64,000 bases of DNA, taken from Oleiphilus sp. (GTDB taxonomy: Bacteria > Pseudomonadota > Gammaproteobacteria > Pseudomonadales > Oleiphilaceae). Location of the stretch: assembly GCA_006212045.1 (NCBI GenBank), contig PZPK01000001.1, forward strand, positions 1 to 64,000. Reading direction: 5' to 3'. The notes under the pieces are model-generated. The model made no database searches and was not told the origin of the DNA. It worked only from the letters and a program-made list of their open reading frames with translations. The position numbers were made by a program, and so were the translations under genes. The stretch's first letter is position 1. Every line of letters begins with the position of its first letter. Below are positions 54,764-64,000 of this stretch, in pieces.

Positions 54764-56155
54764 CTAAAAAATACGGTTCAGACCGTTAAGTGCCGCGACC
54801 CTGTATGCTTCAGCCATGGTGGGATAGTTAAACGTCGTATTGATAAAATAGTCGAGGGTGTTTGCGTCCCCTTCCTGACACATGATCGCCTGACCGATAT
54901 GTACAATCTCGGCAGCCTGGTCCCCAAAACAATGGATACCAAGAATTTTCTTGGACTCACGATGAAACAGAATTTTAAGCATCCCGACGGCTTCCCCGGT
55001 AATCTGGGCGCGCGCCAGATCCTTGAAAAAGGCCTGCCCCACTTCATAAGGCACTTTTTCCTCGGTCAGTTCGCGTTCGTTTTTACCCACAGAACTGATC
55101 TCGGGAATTGTATAAATACCTGTGGGAACATCATCGACAAAACGGAAATAGCTGTCTTCCATCATCGCCGAAGCAGATGAACGGCCCTGGTCATAAGCGG
55201 CACTGGCAAGGGCTGGCCAACCAATAACGTCCCCGACTGCAAAAACATTCTCTACCTCGGTTCGATAGTGAGAATCTATGGTGAGCTGTCCCCGACCATT
55301 TGGTTCCAGGCCAATATTGTCCAGGCCCATGAAATCGGTATTGCCGGTACGGCCATTACACCAAAGGAAGGCATCTGCACGGATCCGCTTGCCGGATTGG
55401 AAGGTCACTTCAACGTTATTTTCCTTCCCCTCAACGGTCTCATAGGTCTCGTTATGTCGCACGAGCACCCCGTTGTTTCTCAGGTGGTAACTCAATGCGT
55501 CCGAGATCTCATCATCCAGGAATGACAGCAGTTTTTCACCCGGATTGACCAGGTCCACTTTGACACCCAGGCCAGAAAAGATCGAAGCATATTCACAGCC
55601 AATGACTCCTGCCCCATAAATCACCATCGTACGTGGCGTGTGACTTAACTGGAGAATCGAATCACTGCAATAAATACGCTCATGACTGAAATCAATGTTG
55701 GCTGGTTTATAGGGACGTGAACCGGTGGCAATCACAAAGTCCTTCGCATGCAAAACGTCCGTTGATTGCCCCCCTCTAACCTCGATGCGGTTAGCATCCA
55801 GAAAATAGGCCTTGCCGTTGTAAAGATCTACCCGATTGCGCGCATAAAACTGCGTCCTCAGTTTCACCTGCTTGGATATCACTTTTTCGGCGCTTTTGAG
55901 AACTCTGGGAAAGGAAAACCAACGCGGCTCGCCGATGTCCCGGAACATGGTGTTGGTATTGAAGGTAATAATCTGTTTGACAGCATGACGCAGGGCTTTG
56001 GAAGGGATGGTACCGACATGTGTACAGTTGCCGCCAACGACCGGGCTTTGTTCAATGACCGCAACACGCTTGCTGCCTTTAGCAGCATTCATTGCAGCCC
56101 CCTCGCCAGCGGGCCCAGAGCCTATTACAACAACATCATAGTGGTACTCCGCCAT
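54764..56155 (-). CDS. sthA: Soluble pyridine nucleotide transhydrogenase
   Basis: SthA (UdhA) is a cytoplasmic FAD enzyme that transfers hydride between NADPH and NAD. It has the flavoprotein dinucleotide motif [15 protein letters not shown], the SthA-specific [18 protein letters not shown] in which only one of the two redox cysteines of the lipoamide dehydrogenase family is left (C44; the other position is T49), the second dinucleotide motif [20 protein letters not shown], and the FAD motif [21 protein letters not shown]. 463 residues is normal. Next to the nqr locus as in Pseudomonas. Confidence 0.96.
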   Translation of the reverse strand: MAEYHYDVVVIGSGPAGEGAAMNAAKGSKRVAVIEQSPVVGGNCTHVGTIPSKALRHAVKQIITFNTNTMFRDIGEPRWFSFPRVLKSAEKVISKQVKLRTQFYARNRVDLYNGKAYFLDANRIEVRGGQSTDVLHAKDFVIATGSRPYKPANIDFSHERIYCSDSILQLSHTPRTMVIYGAGVIGCEYASIFSGLGVKVDLVNPGEKLLSFLDDEISDALSYHLRNNGVLVRHNETYETVEGKENNVEVTFQSGKRIRADAFLWCNGRTGNTDFMGLDNIGLEPNGRGQLTIDSHYRTEVENVFAVGDVIGWPALASAAYDQGRSSASAMMEDSYFRFVDDVPTGIYTIPEISSVGKNERELTEEKVPYEVGQAFFKDLARAQITGEAVGMLKILFHRESKKILGIHCFGDQAAEIVHIGQAIMCQEGDANTLDYFINTTFNYPTMAEAYRVAALNGLNRIF

Positions 56156-56250
56156 ACTTCCTTAACCTCCAATATCATCCAATCGCCAAGCGATTCAATT
56201 CAAAACGGGCGACTTTGCCCGACATTATTTACTAAGACAGCCTGCTCTAT

Positions 56251-56487
56251 TCAGTTGGCTTTACTGGCATCGTATGCCAGTGTGTCTGCCATCTCCGTAT
56301 CCGTATCCTGATTCTCTTTCTCGCACCGGTTCTTGTCGCCACCACAAATGTCGCACGCCACCTCCATCCCCAAGGCACTCATTCCACCACAGGAACCCGA
56401 GATCGGTTTTTTACCGAAAAGTACGCCCACTGACATCCCAACAATCAGCAATGCCATCACGAAAAACACCAGAAAGTAAATTTCCAT
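56251..56487 (-). CDS. nqrM: Na+-NQR maturation protein NqrM
   Basis: NqrM helps insert the iron centre between NqrD and NqrE. A 78-residue protein with one N-terminal membrane helix (YFLVFFVMALLIVGMSVGVLFG), then KKPISGSCGG and a cysteine cluster (C33, C45, C48, C55 in VACDICGGDKNRC) that likely carries iron. Its ATG shares a base with the apbE stop (TAATG), so the two are coupled. Position after apbE is typical of nqr loci. Confidence 0.93.
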   Translation of the reverse strand: MEIYFLVFFVMALLIVGMSVGVLFGKKPISGSCGGMSALGMEVACDICGGDKNRCEKENQDTDTEMADTLAYDASKAN

Positions 56488-57518
56488 TAGTTCATACCTC
56501 TATTCTGAAGACGGGAAAAGTGCCCGGTCGTTAACACATCAAAACCCGACTCACCCCGTACTATAAAAAGTGCATCCAAACTATTTGATTCGGCAAACGC
56601 TACACCGTGCTCATCACCCAGAACCATCAGTGCGGTTGCCAGAGCATCAGCATCAACGCAGCGCTCGGCAATCACACTGACCGACGCCAAATGGTGGTCA
56701 ACCGGTGCCATTGTTCGTGGATCTAGAGTATGCGAATAACGCACACCATCACGCTCTATAAAGTTCCTGTAGTCTCCGGATGTGGCCAGTGCTTTATTCT
56801 CCAGAGCGACAGTTGTTATCGCCTTTCTACCCGGAAAATCCGGTGTTTCAACACCAAGCACCCACTTCTCCCCCGAATGCTTCAACCCTCTGGCGTAGAT
56901 TTCTCCACCCACTTCAACCAGAAAGGCCTTGAAACCGCGGCTATCGAGAAACTCAACAACCCGATCCACCCCGTATCCTTTGGCAATCGCAGACACATTT
57001 AGTTCAACCGGCGCCAGTTTGGTGGCGGTGAGAGAAAACCTATCCAGCGCCACTTTATCCATGCCTACCCTGGCCCCGGCTTCCGCCAACAATTCAGTAG
57101 ATGGCAAACTTCGCGGTTCATCTGACGTACCGAATCCCCATACCTCGATCAGAGGGGACAGCGAGATATCGAAAGCACCCTTCGACAAACGGTATATATC
57201 TTTTGAAATGGCCAGCACTTCGAAAGTTTCAGGTGAAAGCCGCATTGGCTCGTTGACTGGCGCACCATTCAGTTCTGATATTTCAGAGTCAGGGCGATAG
57301 CTGGACATTAATATGTCCACCCTGTTCAGTGAACTGAAAATACCTTCACCGAGACTCTTTTGTGCCTGTCCTGACAATCCTTCTTCGGACAATACACGCA
57401 CATTGTACTGTGTGCCCATGGTATCGCCGGTAAACAGATACGCTTCACCACCAGAACAGGCGCCGAGTGTCAGCGATAACACGAGGAAAACAGCGCGAAG
57501 TCTAAACCAGCGGGGCAT
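56487..57518 (-). CDS. apbE: FAD:protein FMN transferase ApbE
   Basis: ApbE is a periplasmic lipoprotein that attaches FMN from FAD to a threonine in NqrB and NqrC. The signal ends LTLGAC. Motifs: TGDTMGTQYNVRV, SAIAKGYGVDRVVEFL, VGGEIYARG, then SHTLDPRTMAPVDHHL and ERCVDADALATALMVLG near the active site. I chose ATG 57518 because it gives a normal lipoprotein signal (343 residues). The frame is open to an ATG at 57605 inside nqrF, but that adds 29 unlikely residues. There is no clear ribosome binding site before ATG 57518: a terminator-like hairpin ends seven bases upstream. Target sites in NqrB and NqrC are in the same locus. Confidence 0.93.
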   Translation of the reverse strand: MPRWFRLRAVFLVLSLTLGACSGGEAYLFTGDTMGTQYNVRVLSEEGLSGQAQKSLGEGIFSSLNRVDILMSSYRPDSEISELNGAPVNEPMRLSPETFEVLAISKDIYRLSKGAFDISLSPLIEVWGFGTSDEPRSLPSTELLAEAGARVGMDKVALDRFSLTATKLAPVELNVSAIAKGYGVDRVVEFLDSRGFKAFLVEVGGEIYARGLKHSGEKWVLGVETPDFPGRKAITTVALENKALATSGDYRNFIERDGVRYSHTLDPRTMAPVDHHLASVSVIAERCVDADALATALMVLGDEHGVAFAESNSLDALFIVRGESGFDVLTTGHFSRLQNRGMN

Positions 57519-57524
57519 GTGACT

Positions 57525-57560
57525 AAAAAGCCGGACCTGGTGCTGCACCAACTCCGGCTT
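57525..57560 (-). terminator. Intrinsic terminator-like hairpin between nqrF and apbE
   Basis: On the minus strand AAGCCGGA pairs with TCCGGCTT, with an inner TGGTG-CAG-CACCA hairpin, and a run of five T follows. It lies 10 bases after the nqrF stop and just before the apbE start, so it could limit apbE/nqrM expression relative to the pump subunits. Confidence 0.7.
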
Positions 57561-57570
57561 GTACAAAGGG

Positions 57571-58797
57571 TTAACCGCCAAAATCATCCAGCAGGATATT
57601 TTCATCTTCTACACCCAATCCCTTGAGCATTTCGATGACCGCTGCGTTCATCATTGGAGGCCCACACATGTAGTACTCACAATCCTCAGGTGCCGGATGA
57701 TCTTTCAGGTAATTCTCGTACAGGACATTATGAATAAAGCCCGTATAGCCTTTCCAGTTATCTTCTTCCTGCGGATCTGACAACGCGGCGTGCCAGACAA
57801 AATTATCATTTTCAGATTGCAGCTTGTCATACTCATCCTGATAAAACATCTCTCTCAAACTACGTGCACCGTACCAGAAGGATATTTTACGTTTGGAATT
57901 CAAGCGTTTTAGCTGATCGAAAATGTGAGATCGCATCGGCGCCATACCGGCACCACCACCAATAAAGACCATTTCCGCATCTGTGTCCTTTGCGAAAAAC
58001 TCGCCAAAGGGCCCATAGACCGTAACCTTATCACCGGGCTTAAGCCCAAACGTCCATGATGACATCTGCCCAGGTGGGTGATTGGTTCCAGGTGGAGGAG
58101 ACGCAATCCGGATATTAAATTTCACAACACCTTTTTCTTCCGGGTAATTTGCCATGGAGTAGGCCCTAATGACTGTCTCCTTGACCTCGGAACGATACTG
58201 CCAGAGATTGAATTTATCCCAATCTTCACGGTACTCCTCTTCGATGTCGAAATCCTTATAGTCCACTACATGTGGCGGGCATTCGAGCTGAACATAACCA
58301 CCGGCGCGAAAATCTACGTTTTCACCTTCTGGCAGCTTCAGCGTTAATTCCTTGATAAAAGTCGCCACATTGGGATTGGATTCGACCGTACACTCCCACT
58401 TCTTGACCCCAAATACCTCTTCCGGGACTTCGATCTTCATGCTCTGTTTGACCGGCACCTGACAAGAGAGGCGCCAACCTTCGTTTTCTTCCCTGCGAGT
58501 AAAATAGGCCTTTTCGGTAGGCAGCATCGAACCGCCACCCTCCAACACTCTGCATTTGCACTGCGCGCACGTACCGCCGCCACCACAAGCCGAGGAAAGG
58601 AACAGTCCCTCTGAAGCCAGCGTTTGAAGCAATTTGCCCCCAGCCGGCGTTGTAATGGTTGCTTCCGCATCGCCATTGATTTCGATCGCGACGTCACCGG
58701 AGCTGACCAGTTTTGCCCGGGCAATCAGAATCACCGCCACCAGCGACAGCACGATGACCGTAAACATCACTACACCGAGTATGATTTCTGCATTCAT
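57571..58797 (-). CDS. nqrF: Na+-translocating NADH:quinone reductase subunit F
   Basis: NqrF is the entry subunit for electrons: it oxidises NADH with FAD and passes electrons to a 2Fe-2S centre. One N-terminal membrane helix ([20 protein letters not shown]) is followed by the ferredoxin domain with C71, C77, C80 and C112, then the FAD domain ([11 protein letters not shown]) and the NADH domain ([14 protein letters not shown]), ending [13 protein letters not shown]. 408 residues is standard. Last of the six nqr genes before the terminator. Confidence 0.97.
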   Translation of the reverse strand: MNAEIILGVVMFTVIVLSLVAVILIARAKLVSSGDVAIEINGDAEATITTPAGGKLLQTLASEGLFLSSACGGGGTCAQCKCRVLEGGGSMLPTEKAYFTRREENEGWRLSCQVPVKQSMKIEVPEEVFGVKKWECTVESNPNVATFIKELTLKLPEGENVDFRAGGYVQLECPPHVVDYKDFDIEEEYREDWDKFNLWQYRSEVKETVIRAYSMANYPEEKGVVKFNIRIASPPPGTNHPPGQMSSWTFGLKPGDKVTVYGPFGEFFAKDTDAEMVFIGGGAGMAPMRSHIFDQLKRLNSKRKISFWYGARSLREMFYQDEYDKLQSENDNFVWHAALSDPQEEDNWKGYTGFIHNVLYENYLKDHPAPEDCEYYMCGPPMMNAAVIEMLKGLGVEDENILLDDFGG

Positions 58798-58833
58798 AGC
58801 ATTACCTTATAAATTATTGCGCCAGACACCGGA

Positions 58834-59445
58834 TTAAAGTGAAATGCCGGAAAATGACATGAACCCCAACGACATCAAACCTACCGAGATAAATGTGATA
58901 CCCAAGCCTCTCAGTCCTTCCGGAACATCGCTGTACTTGAGTTTCTCCCGAATACCGGCCAGTGCAATAATGGCCAGCGCCCAGCCCACTCCGGCGCCCA
59001 GTCCATACACAACACTTTCGCCAAAGTTGTAATCGCGCTCAACCATAAACAACGATGCTCCCATAATGGCGCAATTTACGGTGATCAGCGGTAAAAACAC
59101 GCCGAGCGCGTTATAGAGATCCGGGACATATTTATCAAGCACCATTTCCAGAATCTGAACGAGCGCAGCAATCACGCCGATATAGGTCAATAGTCCAAGA
59201 AAGCTAAGATCCACTTCCGGATAGCCAGCCCACGCCAATGCGCCCTCTTTCAACACATAGGTATAGATAAGGTTGTTGACCGGAACCGTGATTGCGAGCA
59301 CCACAACCACGGCAATCCCCAAGCCTGTCGCGGCCTGTATTTTCTTGGATATCGCGAGAAAGGTACACATTCCAAGGAAGAAGGCCAGAGCCATGTTCTC
59401 TACGAACACCGCCTTGATGAAAAGACTGAGATAGTGCTCGACCAT
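58834..59445 (-). CDS. nqrE: Na+-NQR subunit E
   Basis: Integral membrane subunit of six helices, 203 residues. With NqrD it holds an iron centre through cysteines in the inverted half-helices (C27 in [10 protein letters not shown] and C125 in TVNCAIMGA). Its ATG is at 59445, the last base of the nqrD frame, so translation is coupled. Na+ passage is attributed to NqrB and the D/E core. Confidence 0.97.
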   Translation of the reverse strand: MVEHYLSLFIKAVFVENMALAFFLGMCTFLAISKKIQAATGLGIAVVVVLAITVPVNNLIYTYVLKEGALAWAGYPEVDLSFLGLLTYIGVIAALVQILEMVLDKYVPDLYNALGVFLPLITVNCAIMGASLFMVERDYNFGESVVYGLGAGVGWALAIIALAGIREKLKYSDVPEGLRGLGITFISVGLMSLGFMSFSGISL

Positions 59446-60110
59446 TAGAATGCCTCCTTGACTTTATGCGACGACATCTTGTAATCCGGTGCTTCAACCT
59501 GTTCTTTTTTCCAACCGCGCAGTATCCAAATCAGAAAACCGATAATGAAAAACGCGCTCGGCGGCAACAATAACAAGCCGTTCGGTACGTACCAGCCACC
59601 GTCATTCACGGTTGCCAGAATCTCTACGCCAAAGAGCTTGCCGGATCCAAACAACTCCCGGATAAACGCCACCGCCAACAATATCACGGCATAACCCAGT
59701 CCGTTTCCGACGCCATCGATCAGACTCATCACCGGAGGATTTTGCATGGCAAAGGCTTCGGCACGCCCCATAACGATACAATTGGTAATAATCAACCCAA
59801 CGAATACCGACAGTTGCTTACTGATTTCGTATGCATAGGCTCGCAGCACCTGATCCACAACGATAACCAGCGAAGCGATGATCGTCATCTGAACGATGAT
59901 ACGAATATTCGAAGGAATCTGGCTTCGAATCAGTGACACCGCCAGATTGGACAGACCACAAACCGTACAAACGGCAAGCCCCATCACTACTGACAGCTGC
60001 ATACTCGTGGTAACAGCCAGCGCCGAACAAATACCAAGGATTTGCAGCGCAATCGGGTTGTTACTGAAGACCGGTTCAAACAGAACCTTTTTTGCTGTTA
60101 CTTCGCTCAT
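59445..60110 (-). CDS. nqrD: Na+-NQR subunit D
   Basis: Six-helix membrane subunit (221 residues), homologous to NqrE. The iron-binding cysteines are C28 ([11 protein letters not shown]) and C111 ([15 protein letters not shown]). It overlaps the nqrE start by one base and follows nqrC by one base. Confidence 0.97.
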   Translation of the reverse strand: MSEVTAKKVLFEPVFSNNPIALQILGICSALAVTTSMQLSVVMGLAVCTVCGLSNLAVSLIRSQIPSNIRIIVQMTIIASLVIVVDQVLRAYAYEISKQLSVFVGLIITNCIVMGRAEAFAMQNPPVMSLIDGVGNGLGYAVILLAVAFIRELFGSGKLFGVEILATVNDGGWYVPNGLLLLPPSAFFIIGFLIWILRGWKKEQVEAPDYKMSSHKVKEAF

Positions 60111-60111
60111 C

Positions 60112-60912
60112 CTATACCCCTTCCCGTATTTTATTCAGGTACTGCTGAAAGCCTTCGGCGCCTGTCCAGTATCTCACCAGATTGGTAATACCACGGCTTG
60201 TCAATGTCGCGCCGGAAAGTCCATCTACCTGATGAATAGCTTCATCCCGGGACTTGTCGACCGCGCCCTTCACGACTTGCAGCTTAGGCTCATCGCCTTC
60301 ATCCAGATCATAGACCTTCTTACCCGGCCAGATCGCTTTCCAGCGTGGGTTATCTACCTCACCACCCAGGCCCGGAGTCTCGGCATGCTCGTAAAAACCC
60401 AGTCCTACGACAGTATTGGCATCGCCTTCCAGAGCCAGAAAGCCATGCAAGGTAGACCAGAGTCCATAACCGCTGACGGGCAAGATAATGGTTTCGATCT
60501 CGTTATCTTTCTCAACCAGGTACACCTTTGCATAATCCACCCGGCGCTTAATACTCGCAATATCCTTATCAGACGGTATCGGCTCGGACAAGGACGGATC
60601 CTTGGCAGCCTTGCGCTGGTCATAGGCAAGCGCAGCGTCTTTGCCAACTGCACTCGGCTCAACGTATTCACCCGTATCCAGGTCAACCAGCTTGGCACTG
60701 ATCGAAGCGAAGCGCTCTTCAATCTCTTGTGCGGAAGCTCCTTCCTGAAGTAATCCCGCTGCAGCCAATATGTTGGCCTTCAGATTGAGCGCCTTGTTTT
60801 TTTGCTGCACAGGCTTGAGCAGTACCACCGAGCTGGAAACGACGATGGAGCAGACAATACACAGAAGCAACGCGACCATCACGGTCTTGTTGATCGACTC
60901 TTTATTAGACAC
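60112..60912 (-). CDS. nqrC: Na+-NQR subunit C
   Basis: NqrC carries a covalently bound FMN in the periplasm. One N-terminal membrane helix ([21 protein letters not shown]) and a soluble FMN domain with the flavinylation motif [12 protein letters not shown] (T236), the target of ApbE encoded downstream. 266 residues. It overlaps nqrB by eight bases. Confidence 0.97.
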   Translation of the reverse strand: MSNKESINKTVMVALLLCIVCSIVVSSSVVLLKPVQQKNKALNLKANILAAAGLLQEGASAQEIEERFASISAKLVDLDTGEYVEPSAVGKDAALAYDQRKAAKDPSLSEPIPSDKDIASIKRRVDYAKVYLVEKDNEIETIILPVSGYGLWSTLHGFLALEGDANTVVGLGFYEHAETPGLGGEVDNPRWKAIWPGKKVYDLDEGDEPKLQVVKGAVDKSRDEAIHQVDGLSGATLTSRGITNLVRYWTGAEGFQQYLNKIREGV

Positions 60913-62095
60913 GCGCTAACCTCCGTTTGATATTGGATTGAACGACTACATGATCGATAAACGGCGCAAACAGGTTTGCGAACAGAATTGCCAGCATCAT
61001 TCCTTCCGGAAATGCGGGGTTCACAACCCTTATCAGAACCACCATTACGCCAATCAATGCGCCAAACACAAACTTGCCGGTATTCGTCATGGAAGCGGAT
61101 ACCGGATCTGTTGCCATGAAGATCATCCCGAAACAGAAACCGCCTGCAACAAGATGCCAGTGGGGAGGAATTGCAAACATCGGATTAGTATCTGAGCCAA
61201 TCGCATTAAAAATCAGTGACATGGCGATCATACCGCCCAGAACACCCAACACAATGCGCCAGGATGCGATCTTGGTCGATAACAGGACCGCTCCACCGAT
61301 CAGAATCGCCAGGGTCGATGTTTCACCTATGGAGCCCTGTATCGTGCCAAAAAATGCGTCCGTCCAGGAGATCTGTCCAACCAAACCCTCAAGACCTGAA
61401 GAAGCCATAATACTGAGTGTGGTTGCGCCGCTGAAACCATCTACCGCAGTCCATACCGCATCACCAGAAATTTCCGCCGGATAGGCAAAGAACAGAAAAG
61501 CGCGTCCCGTCAATGCCGGGTTGAGGAAGTTTTTCCCCGTGCCACCAAAGATTTCTTTCCCGACCACGACCCCGAAAGAGATACCAAGTGCCACCTGCCA
61601 TAGAGGAATATCGGGCGGGACAATCAGTGCAAACAGAATCGAGGTAACAAAAAACCCTTCGTTCACCTCATGGCCACGCACGGTTGCGAACAGCACTTCC
61701 CAGAAGCCCCCAACAATAAATGTCACGGCATATACAGGTAGGAAGTAGGCCGCACCGTAGGCCAGGTTATGCAACCAGTTGCTGGCGTCATGTCCTATAA
61801 AGAAAAGGCTGTGCCAATCTGTTGGTGCGCTACCCAGACCTGCAGCAATCGCCGAATTGGCCTGAAAACCGACATTCCACATACCAAAAAACATCGCCGG
61901 AAAGGTGCAGAACCAGACGGTGATCATGATGCGTTTCAGATCCAGGCCATCTCTGACATGGGCATTTGAACGCGTCACACTCGAAGGAGAGTAAAAAATA
62001 GTGTCTGCCGCTTCATACAAGGCATACCAGCGCTCGTATTTACCACCTTTGTGAAAGTGGGGCTCTATACTGTCTAAAAATGCTCTAAGTCCCAT
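60905..62095 (-). CDS. nqrB: Na+-NQR subunit B
   Basis: The largest membrane subunit, with about ten helices over 396 residues. It binds FMN covalently at T225 in [10 protein letters not shown], plus riboflavin, and contributes to the quinone site and the Na+ path. Conserved [20 protein letters not shown] and MATDPVSAS motifs are present. Between nqrA, two bases upstream, and nqrC, which overlaps it by eight bases. Confidence 0.97.
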   Translation of the reverse strand: MGLRAFLDSIEPHFHKGGKYERWYALYEAADTIFYSPSSVTRSNAHVRDGLDLKRIMITVWFCTFPAMFFGMWNVGFQANSAIAAGLGSAPTDWHSLFFIGHDASNWLHNLAYGAAYFLPVYAVTFIVGGFWEVLFATVRGHEVNEGFFVTSILFALIVPPDIPLWQVALGISFGVVVGKEIFGGTGKNFLNPALTGRAFLFFAYPAEISGDAVWTAVDGFSGATTLSIMASSGLEGLVGQISWTDAFFGTIQGSIGETSTLAILIGGAVLLSTKIASWRIVLGVLGGMIAMSLIFNAIGSDTNPMFAIPPHWHLVAGGFCFGMIFMATDPVSASMTNTGKFVFGALIGVMVVLIRVVNPAFPEGMMLAILFANLFAPFIDHVVVQSNIKRRLARV

Positions 62096-62097
62096 AC

Positions 62098-63441
62098 TTA
62101 GCCCTCTTTCTCTATGCGGGTCAGGTTATCGCGCAAAATTGGCCCGTATTCATACTTACCCGGGCAAACAAACGTACATAAAGCCAGATCTTCTTCATCC
62201 AGCTCCAAGCATCCTAAAAGCTGTGCCTGTTCTGTATCGCCGACAATCAAAGAGCGAAGCAACTGCGTTGGAAGAATATCCAGGGGCATGACTTCTTCAT
62301 ACGCCCCTACCGGCACCATTGCGCGCTCACTGCCATTGGTAGTTGTCGTAAAATTGAAACGCTTACCGGAGAACAGTTTGGACAGATAAATATTCATCAC
62401 AGAAAACTTGTTCAGGCCTGGCGAGAGCCAACCCATAAACTCGCGTTCTTCCTGCTCCTGCAACACGCTTACCTGCGTTGCGTAGCGCCCCACAAAGTCG
62501 ACTGAATTTTTGGCGGTTCTGCCACCAAGCACCGAACCCGAAATTTTTCGAGACGTGCCTTCCATCAACTCACCGGCAGTCAGCTCCGAAATGTTAGCCC
62601 CCAGGCACGAACGCACCAAACGAGGTTTGTTCACCATTGGACCCGCTAAAGCGAAAACCCGCTCAACAGGCAGCTCGCCCGTTGTAAACAGTTGACCTAC
62701 CGCGATGACATCCTGATACCCAATCGTCCAAACCGTTTTGGTTGCACTAACGGGGTCGGTGTAATGAATATGCGTTCCTGCATTGCCCGCCGGGTGTTTT
62801 CCCGAAAAATGGCGAACGTTAATACGTTCGGTTGAAGGCACATCCACTTTCGAATCTGCGGACTGGCATACGAACACCTTTCCGTCCGTCAATTTGCTGA
62901 GTAACTGCAAGCCATCCTTGAAGGCCTGCAGCTGCTCTTTGATAATGACATCGGGGTCTGCCGCCAGGGGATTAGTATCCATTGCCGTCACGAAAATGGA
63001 ATGTGGCGTCGAATCAATAGCAGGCACTTTGCTGTAAGGACGGGTTCTTAAGGCAGTCCAAAGTCCTGACTGAACCAGGTTATCAACCACCTGCTCTCTG
63101 GAGAGTTTTCCTATGGCGGCAGCATCAAAACATTCGAATTGAACGCTTTCATTCCCGGACACTTCAATTACAATTGACTGAAAAACACGTCGCTCGCCAC
63201 GGTTGATTTCTTTCACCGACCCACTGGCAGGCGATGTAAAGAACACGCCCGGCGTTTTCTTGTCTTCAAAAAGTATTTGTCCCTTCTTAACCTTATCTCC
63301 GACCTGAACCGCCATGGTTGGCTTCATACCCACGTAATCAAAACCGACCAACGCTACGCGACTGATAGCATTACCCTGGGTGATTACCTGCTCGGGAGAT
63401 CCGGTTATTGGAAGATCAAGGCCTTTCTTGATATTGACCAT
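62098..63441 (-). CDS. nqrA: Na+-NQR subunit A
   Basis: NqrA is the cytoplasmic subunit on the quinone side with biotin-carboxylase-like folds and no cofactor. 447 residues, starting [18 protein letters not shown], with the barrel-sandwich segment ([25 protein letters not shown]) near the N-terminus and [25 protein letters not shown] at the C-terminus. First gene of the nqrABCDEF operon, with its promoter in the 360-base gap upstream. Confidence 0.97.
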   Translation of the reverse strand: MVNIKKGLDLPITGSPEQVITQGNAISRVALVGFDYVGMKPTMAVQVGDKVKKGQILFEDKKTPGVFFTSPASGSVKEINRGERRVFQSIVIEVSGNESVQFECFDAAAIGKLSREQVVDNLVQSGLWTALRTRPYSKVPAIDSTPHSIFVTAMDTNPLAADPDVIIKEQLQAFKDGLQLLSKLTDGKVFVCQSADSKVDVPSTERINVRHFSGKHPAGNAGTHIHYTDPVSATKTVWTIGYQDVIAVGQLFTTGELPVERVFALAGPMVNKPRLVRSCLGANISELTAGELMEGTSRKISGSVLGGRTAKNSVDFVGRYATQVSVLQEQEEREFMGWLSPGLNKFSVMNIYLSKLFSGKRFNFTTTTNGSERAMVPVGAYEEVMPLDILPTQLLRSLIVGDTEQAQLLGCLELDEEDLALCTFVCPGKYEYGPILRDNLTRIEKEG

Positions 63442-63740
63442 TCATTTCCGCCTAATCATCAGAAAACATTGCACTATTTCGTCCCTTCACCCACTCCGAT
63501 AGTGATCACTAATTGACCACATTGAGCAGATTTTTCACATCGTGTCTATCGTATAGATCAAATTAGAAGGGACGAGCCAAAAAATCGCGACAATTATAAA
63601 GACGCCGCAACGAATATGCCACTCCGTAGCCGAAAAACTCTTGCCTGTTCAGCCCTCTCCCTGAAACACCTGAACATTAATAGCAACAAGCTTAATACAC
63701 AGTTTGAGGTTCTGCCGATTTTTATCGCTCCTAGCACGTA
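63442..63740 (-). promoter_or_regulatory. nqr promoter/operator region
   Basis: A perfect TATAAT on the minus strand (63593-63598) is the best -10 box, but its -35 is weak. Two dyads lie closer to nqrA: TAGTGATCACTA (63500-63511), a perfect 12-base palindrome, and TCTAT-CGT-ATAGA (63545-63557). They may be operators. No small RNA or gene was found in the rest. Confidence 0.4.
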
Positions 63741-63767
63741 GAAACCCCGGTTAATTACCGGGGTTTC
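63741..63767. terminator. Terminator downstream of gap
   Basis: Stem GAAACCCCGGT with ACCGGGGTTTC around the loop TAATT. An 11-base perfect stem 37 bases past the gap stop; the uridine tract is short (TTTC then TACG), so strength is uncertain. Confidence 0.65.
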
Positions 63768-63803
63768 AGTCTCTATGGCAGCGATTTACTATCCACTATT
63801 GAC

Positions 63804-64000
63804 TCAGGACACCCTGGGAAACGAAGGATAGACGACACCCGCCATCTGATTCACAATCCGGATGACCTGAGCGCTGTATCCGAACTCGTTGTCGTACCAG
63901 ACATACAGAACAAGACGCGTACCGTTGACGATGGTTGCTCTGGAATCGACAATACCCGCACGACGGGAACCTACAAAGTCGGTCGAGACCACCTCTTCGG
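63804..64000 (-). CDS. gap: Glyceraldehyde-3-phosphate dehydrogenase, C-terminal part (cut by the window edge)
   Basis: The last 65 residues of a GAPDH. The frame begins before position 64000, so the N-terminus and catalytic cysteine are outside. Visible: EEVVSTDFVGSRRAGIVDSR, then the NAD-binding YVWYDNEFGYSAQVIRIVNQMA motif typical of the family's C-terminal helix. The sequence after VSTDF (VGSRRAGIVDS rather than the usual SSTFDA-like stretch) resembles the longer GAPDH form found next to nqr in Pseudomonas. Ends beyond the terminator upstream of nqrA. Confidence 0.92.
   Translation of the reverse strand, partial: EEVVSTDFVGSRRAGIVDSRATIVNGTRLVLYVWYDNEFGYSAQVIRIVNQMAGVVYPSFPRVS

Noticed and set aside
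59896-60753. 285-residue plus-strand ORF over nqrC and nqrD
   Set aside because: It lies antisense to two well-recognised nqr genes; nothing in it resembles a protein family.

Overview
The window is a chromosomal segment of a Gammaproteobacterium, most likely a marine member of the Pseudomonadales/Oceanospirillales (relatives of Pseudomonas, Marinobacter or Ketobacter type). This is inferred from gene content and order, not from a marker search. The order rlmL-rmf-pyrD, the block rpsB-tsf-pyrH-frr-uppS-cdsA-dxr-rseP-bamA-skp-lpxD-fabZ-lpxA-lpxB-rnhB, the divergent map-glnD-dapC-dapD-dapE run, and the run gap-nqrABCDEF-apbE-nqrM-sthA all resemble Pseudomonas-type synteny as I know it. No tRNA, rRNA, insertion sequence, prophage or CRISPR array was seen.

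Layout. 1-1.2 kb: an AT-richer accessory edge with a truncated Imm11/DUF1629-like immunity-type gene and an unrecognised gene. 1.3-4.8 kb: a signalling operon of a degenerate HD-GYP protein, a STAS anti-sigma antagonist (HsbA-like) and a receiver-PP2C-HATPase regulator (HsbR-like). 5-10.6 kb: a periplasmic solute-binding-like protein, a VOC protein, a DUF3080 lipoprotein, a receiver-TPR regulator, a degenerate DnaQ-fold protein and an outer-membrane barrel. 10.6-18.6 kb: rlmL, rmf, pyrD, uvrB and an aspartate aminotransferase. 18.6-20.2 kb: an Ig/FnIII lipoprotein. 20.3-35 kb: a long leftward run for translation (rpsB, tsf, frr), UMP kinase, isoprenoid and phospholipid precursors (dxr, uppS, cdsA), envelope proteolysis and assembly (rseP, bamA, skp) and lipid A (lpxD, fabZ, lpxA, lpxB), ending in rnhB. 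35.3-44.2 kb: a rightward run with map, glnD, the succinylase branch of lysine/diaminopimelate synthesis (dapC, arsC-like, dapD, dapE), rlmA and two small unknown genes. 44.3-54.6 kb: one 10.3 kb gene for a 3420-residue lipoprotein made of thrombospondin-type-3 (TSP3) calcium repeats and probable beta-propeller segments. 54.7-64 kb: sthA, nqrM, apbE, nqrFEDCBA and the 3' end of gap.

How the genes work together. The nqr block is a self-contained sodium-pump locus: six subunits, the flavin transferase ApbE that attaches FMN to NqrB and NqrC, and the iron-delivery factor NqrM. It lies beside transhydrogenase and GAPDH genes that set the NADH supply. The central block couples protein synthesis to envelope growth. 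The most unusual object is the giant TSP3 lipoprotein, which lies between the dap/rlmA run and sthA. Its N-terminus shares an architecture with the smaller Ig/FnIII lipoprotein.

Regulatory signals visible by eye: clear intrinsic terminators after rmf, after the aspartate aminotransferase and between rpsB and tsf; a probable terminator hairpin between nqrF and apbE; a probable rpsB leader with a GC-rich discriminator promoter; a cluster of DnaA-box-like 9-mers between uvrB and pyrD; and palindromes upstream of nqrA.
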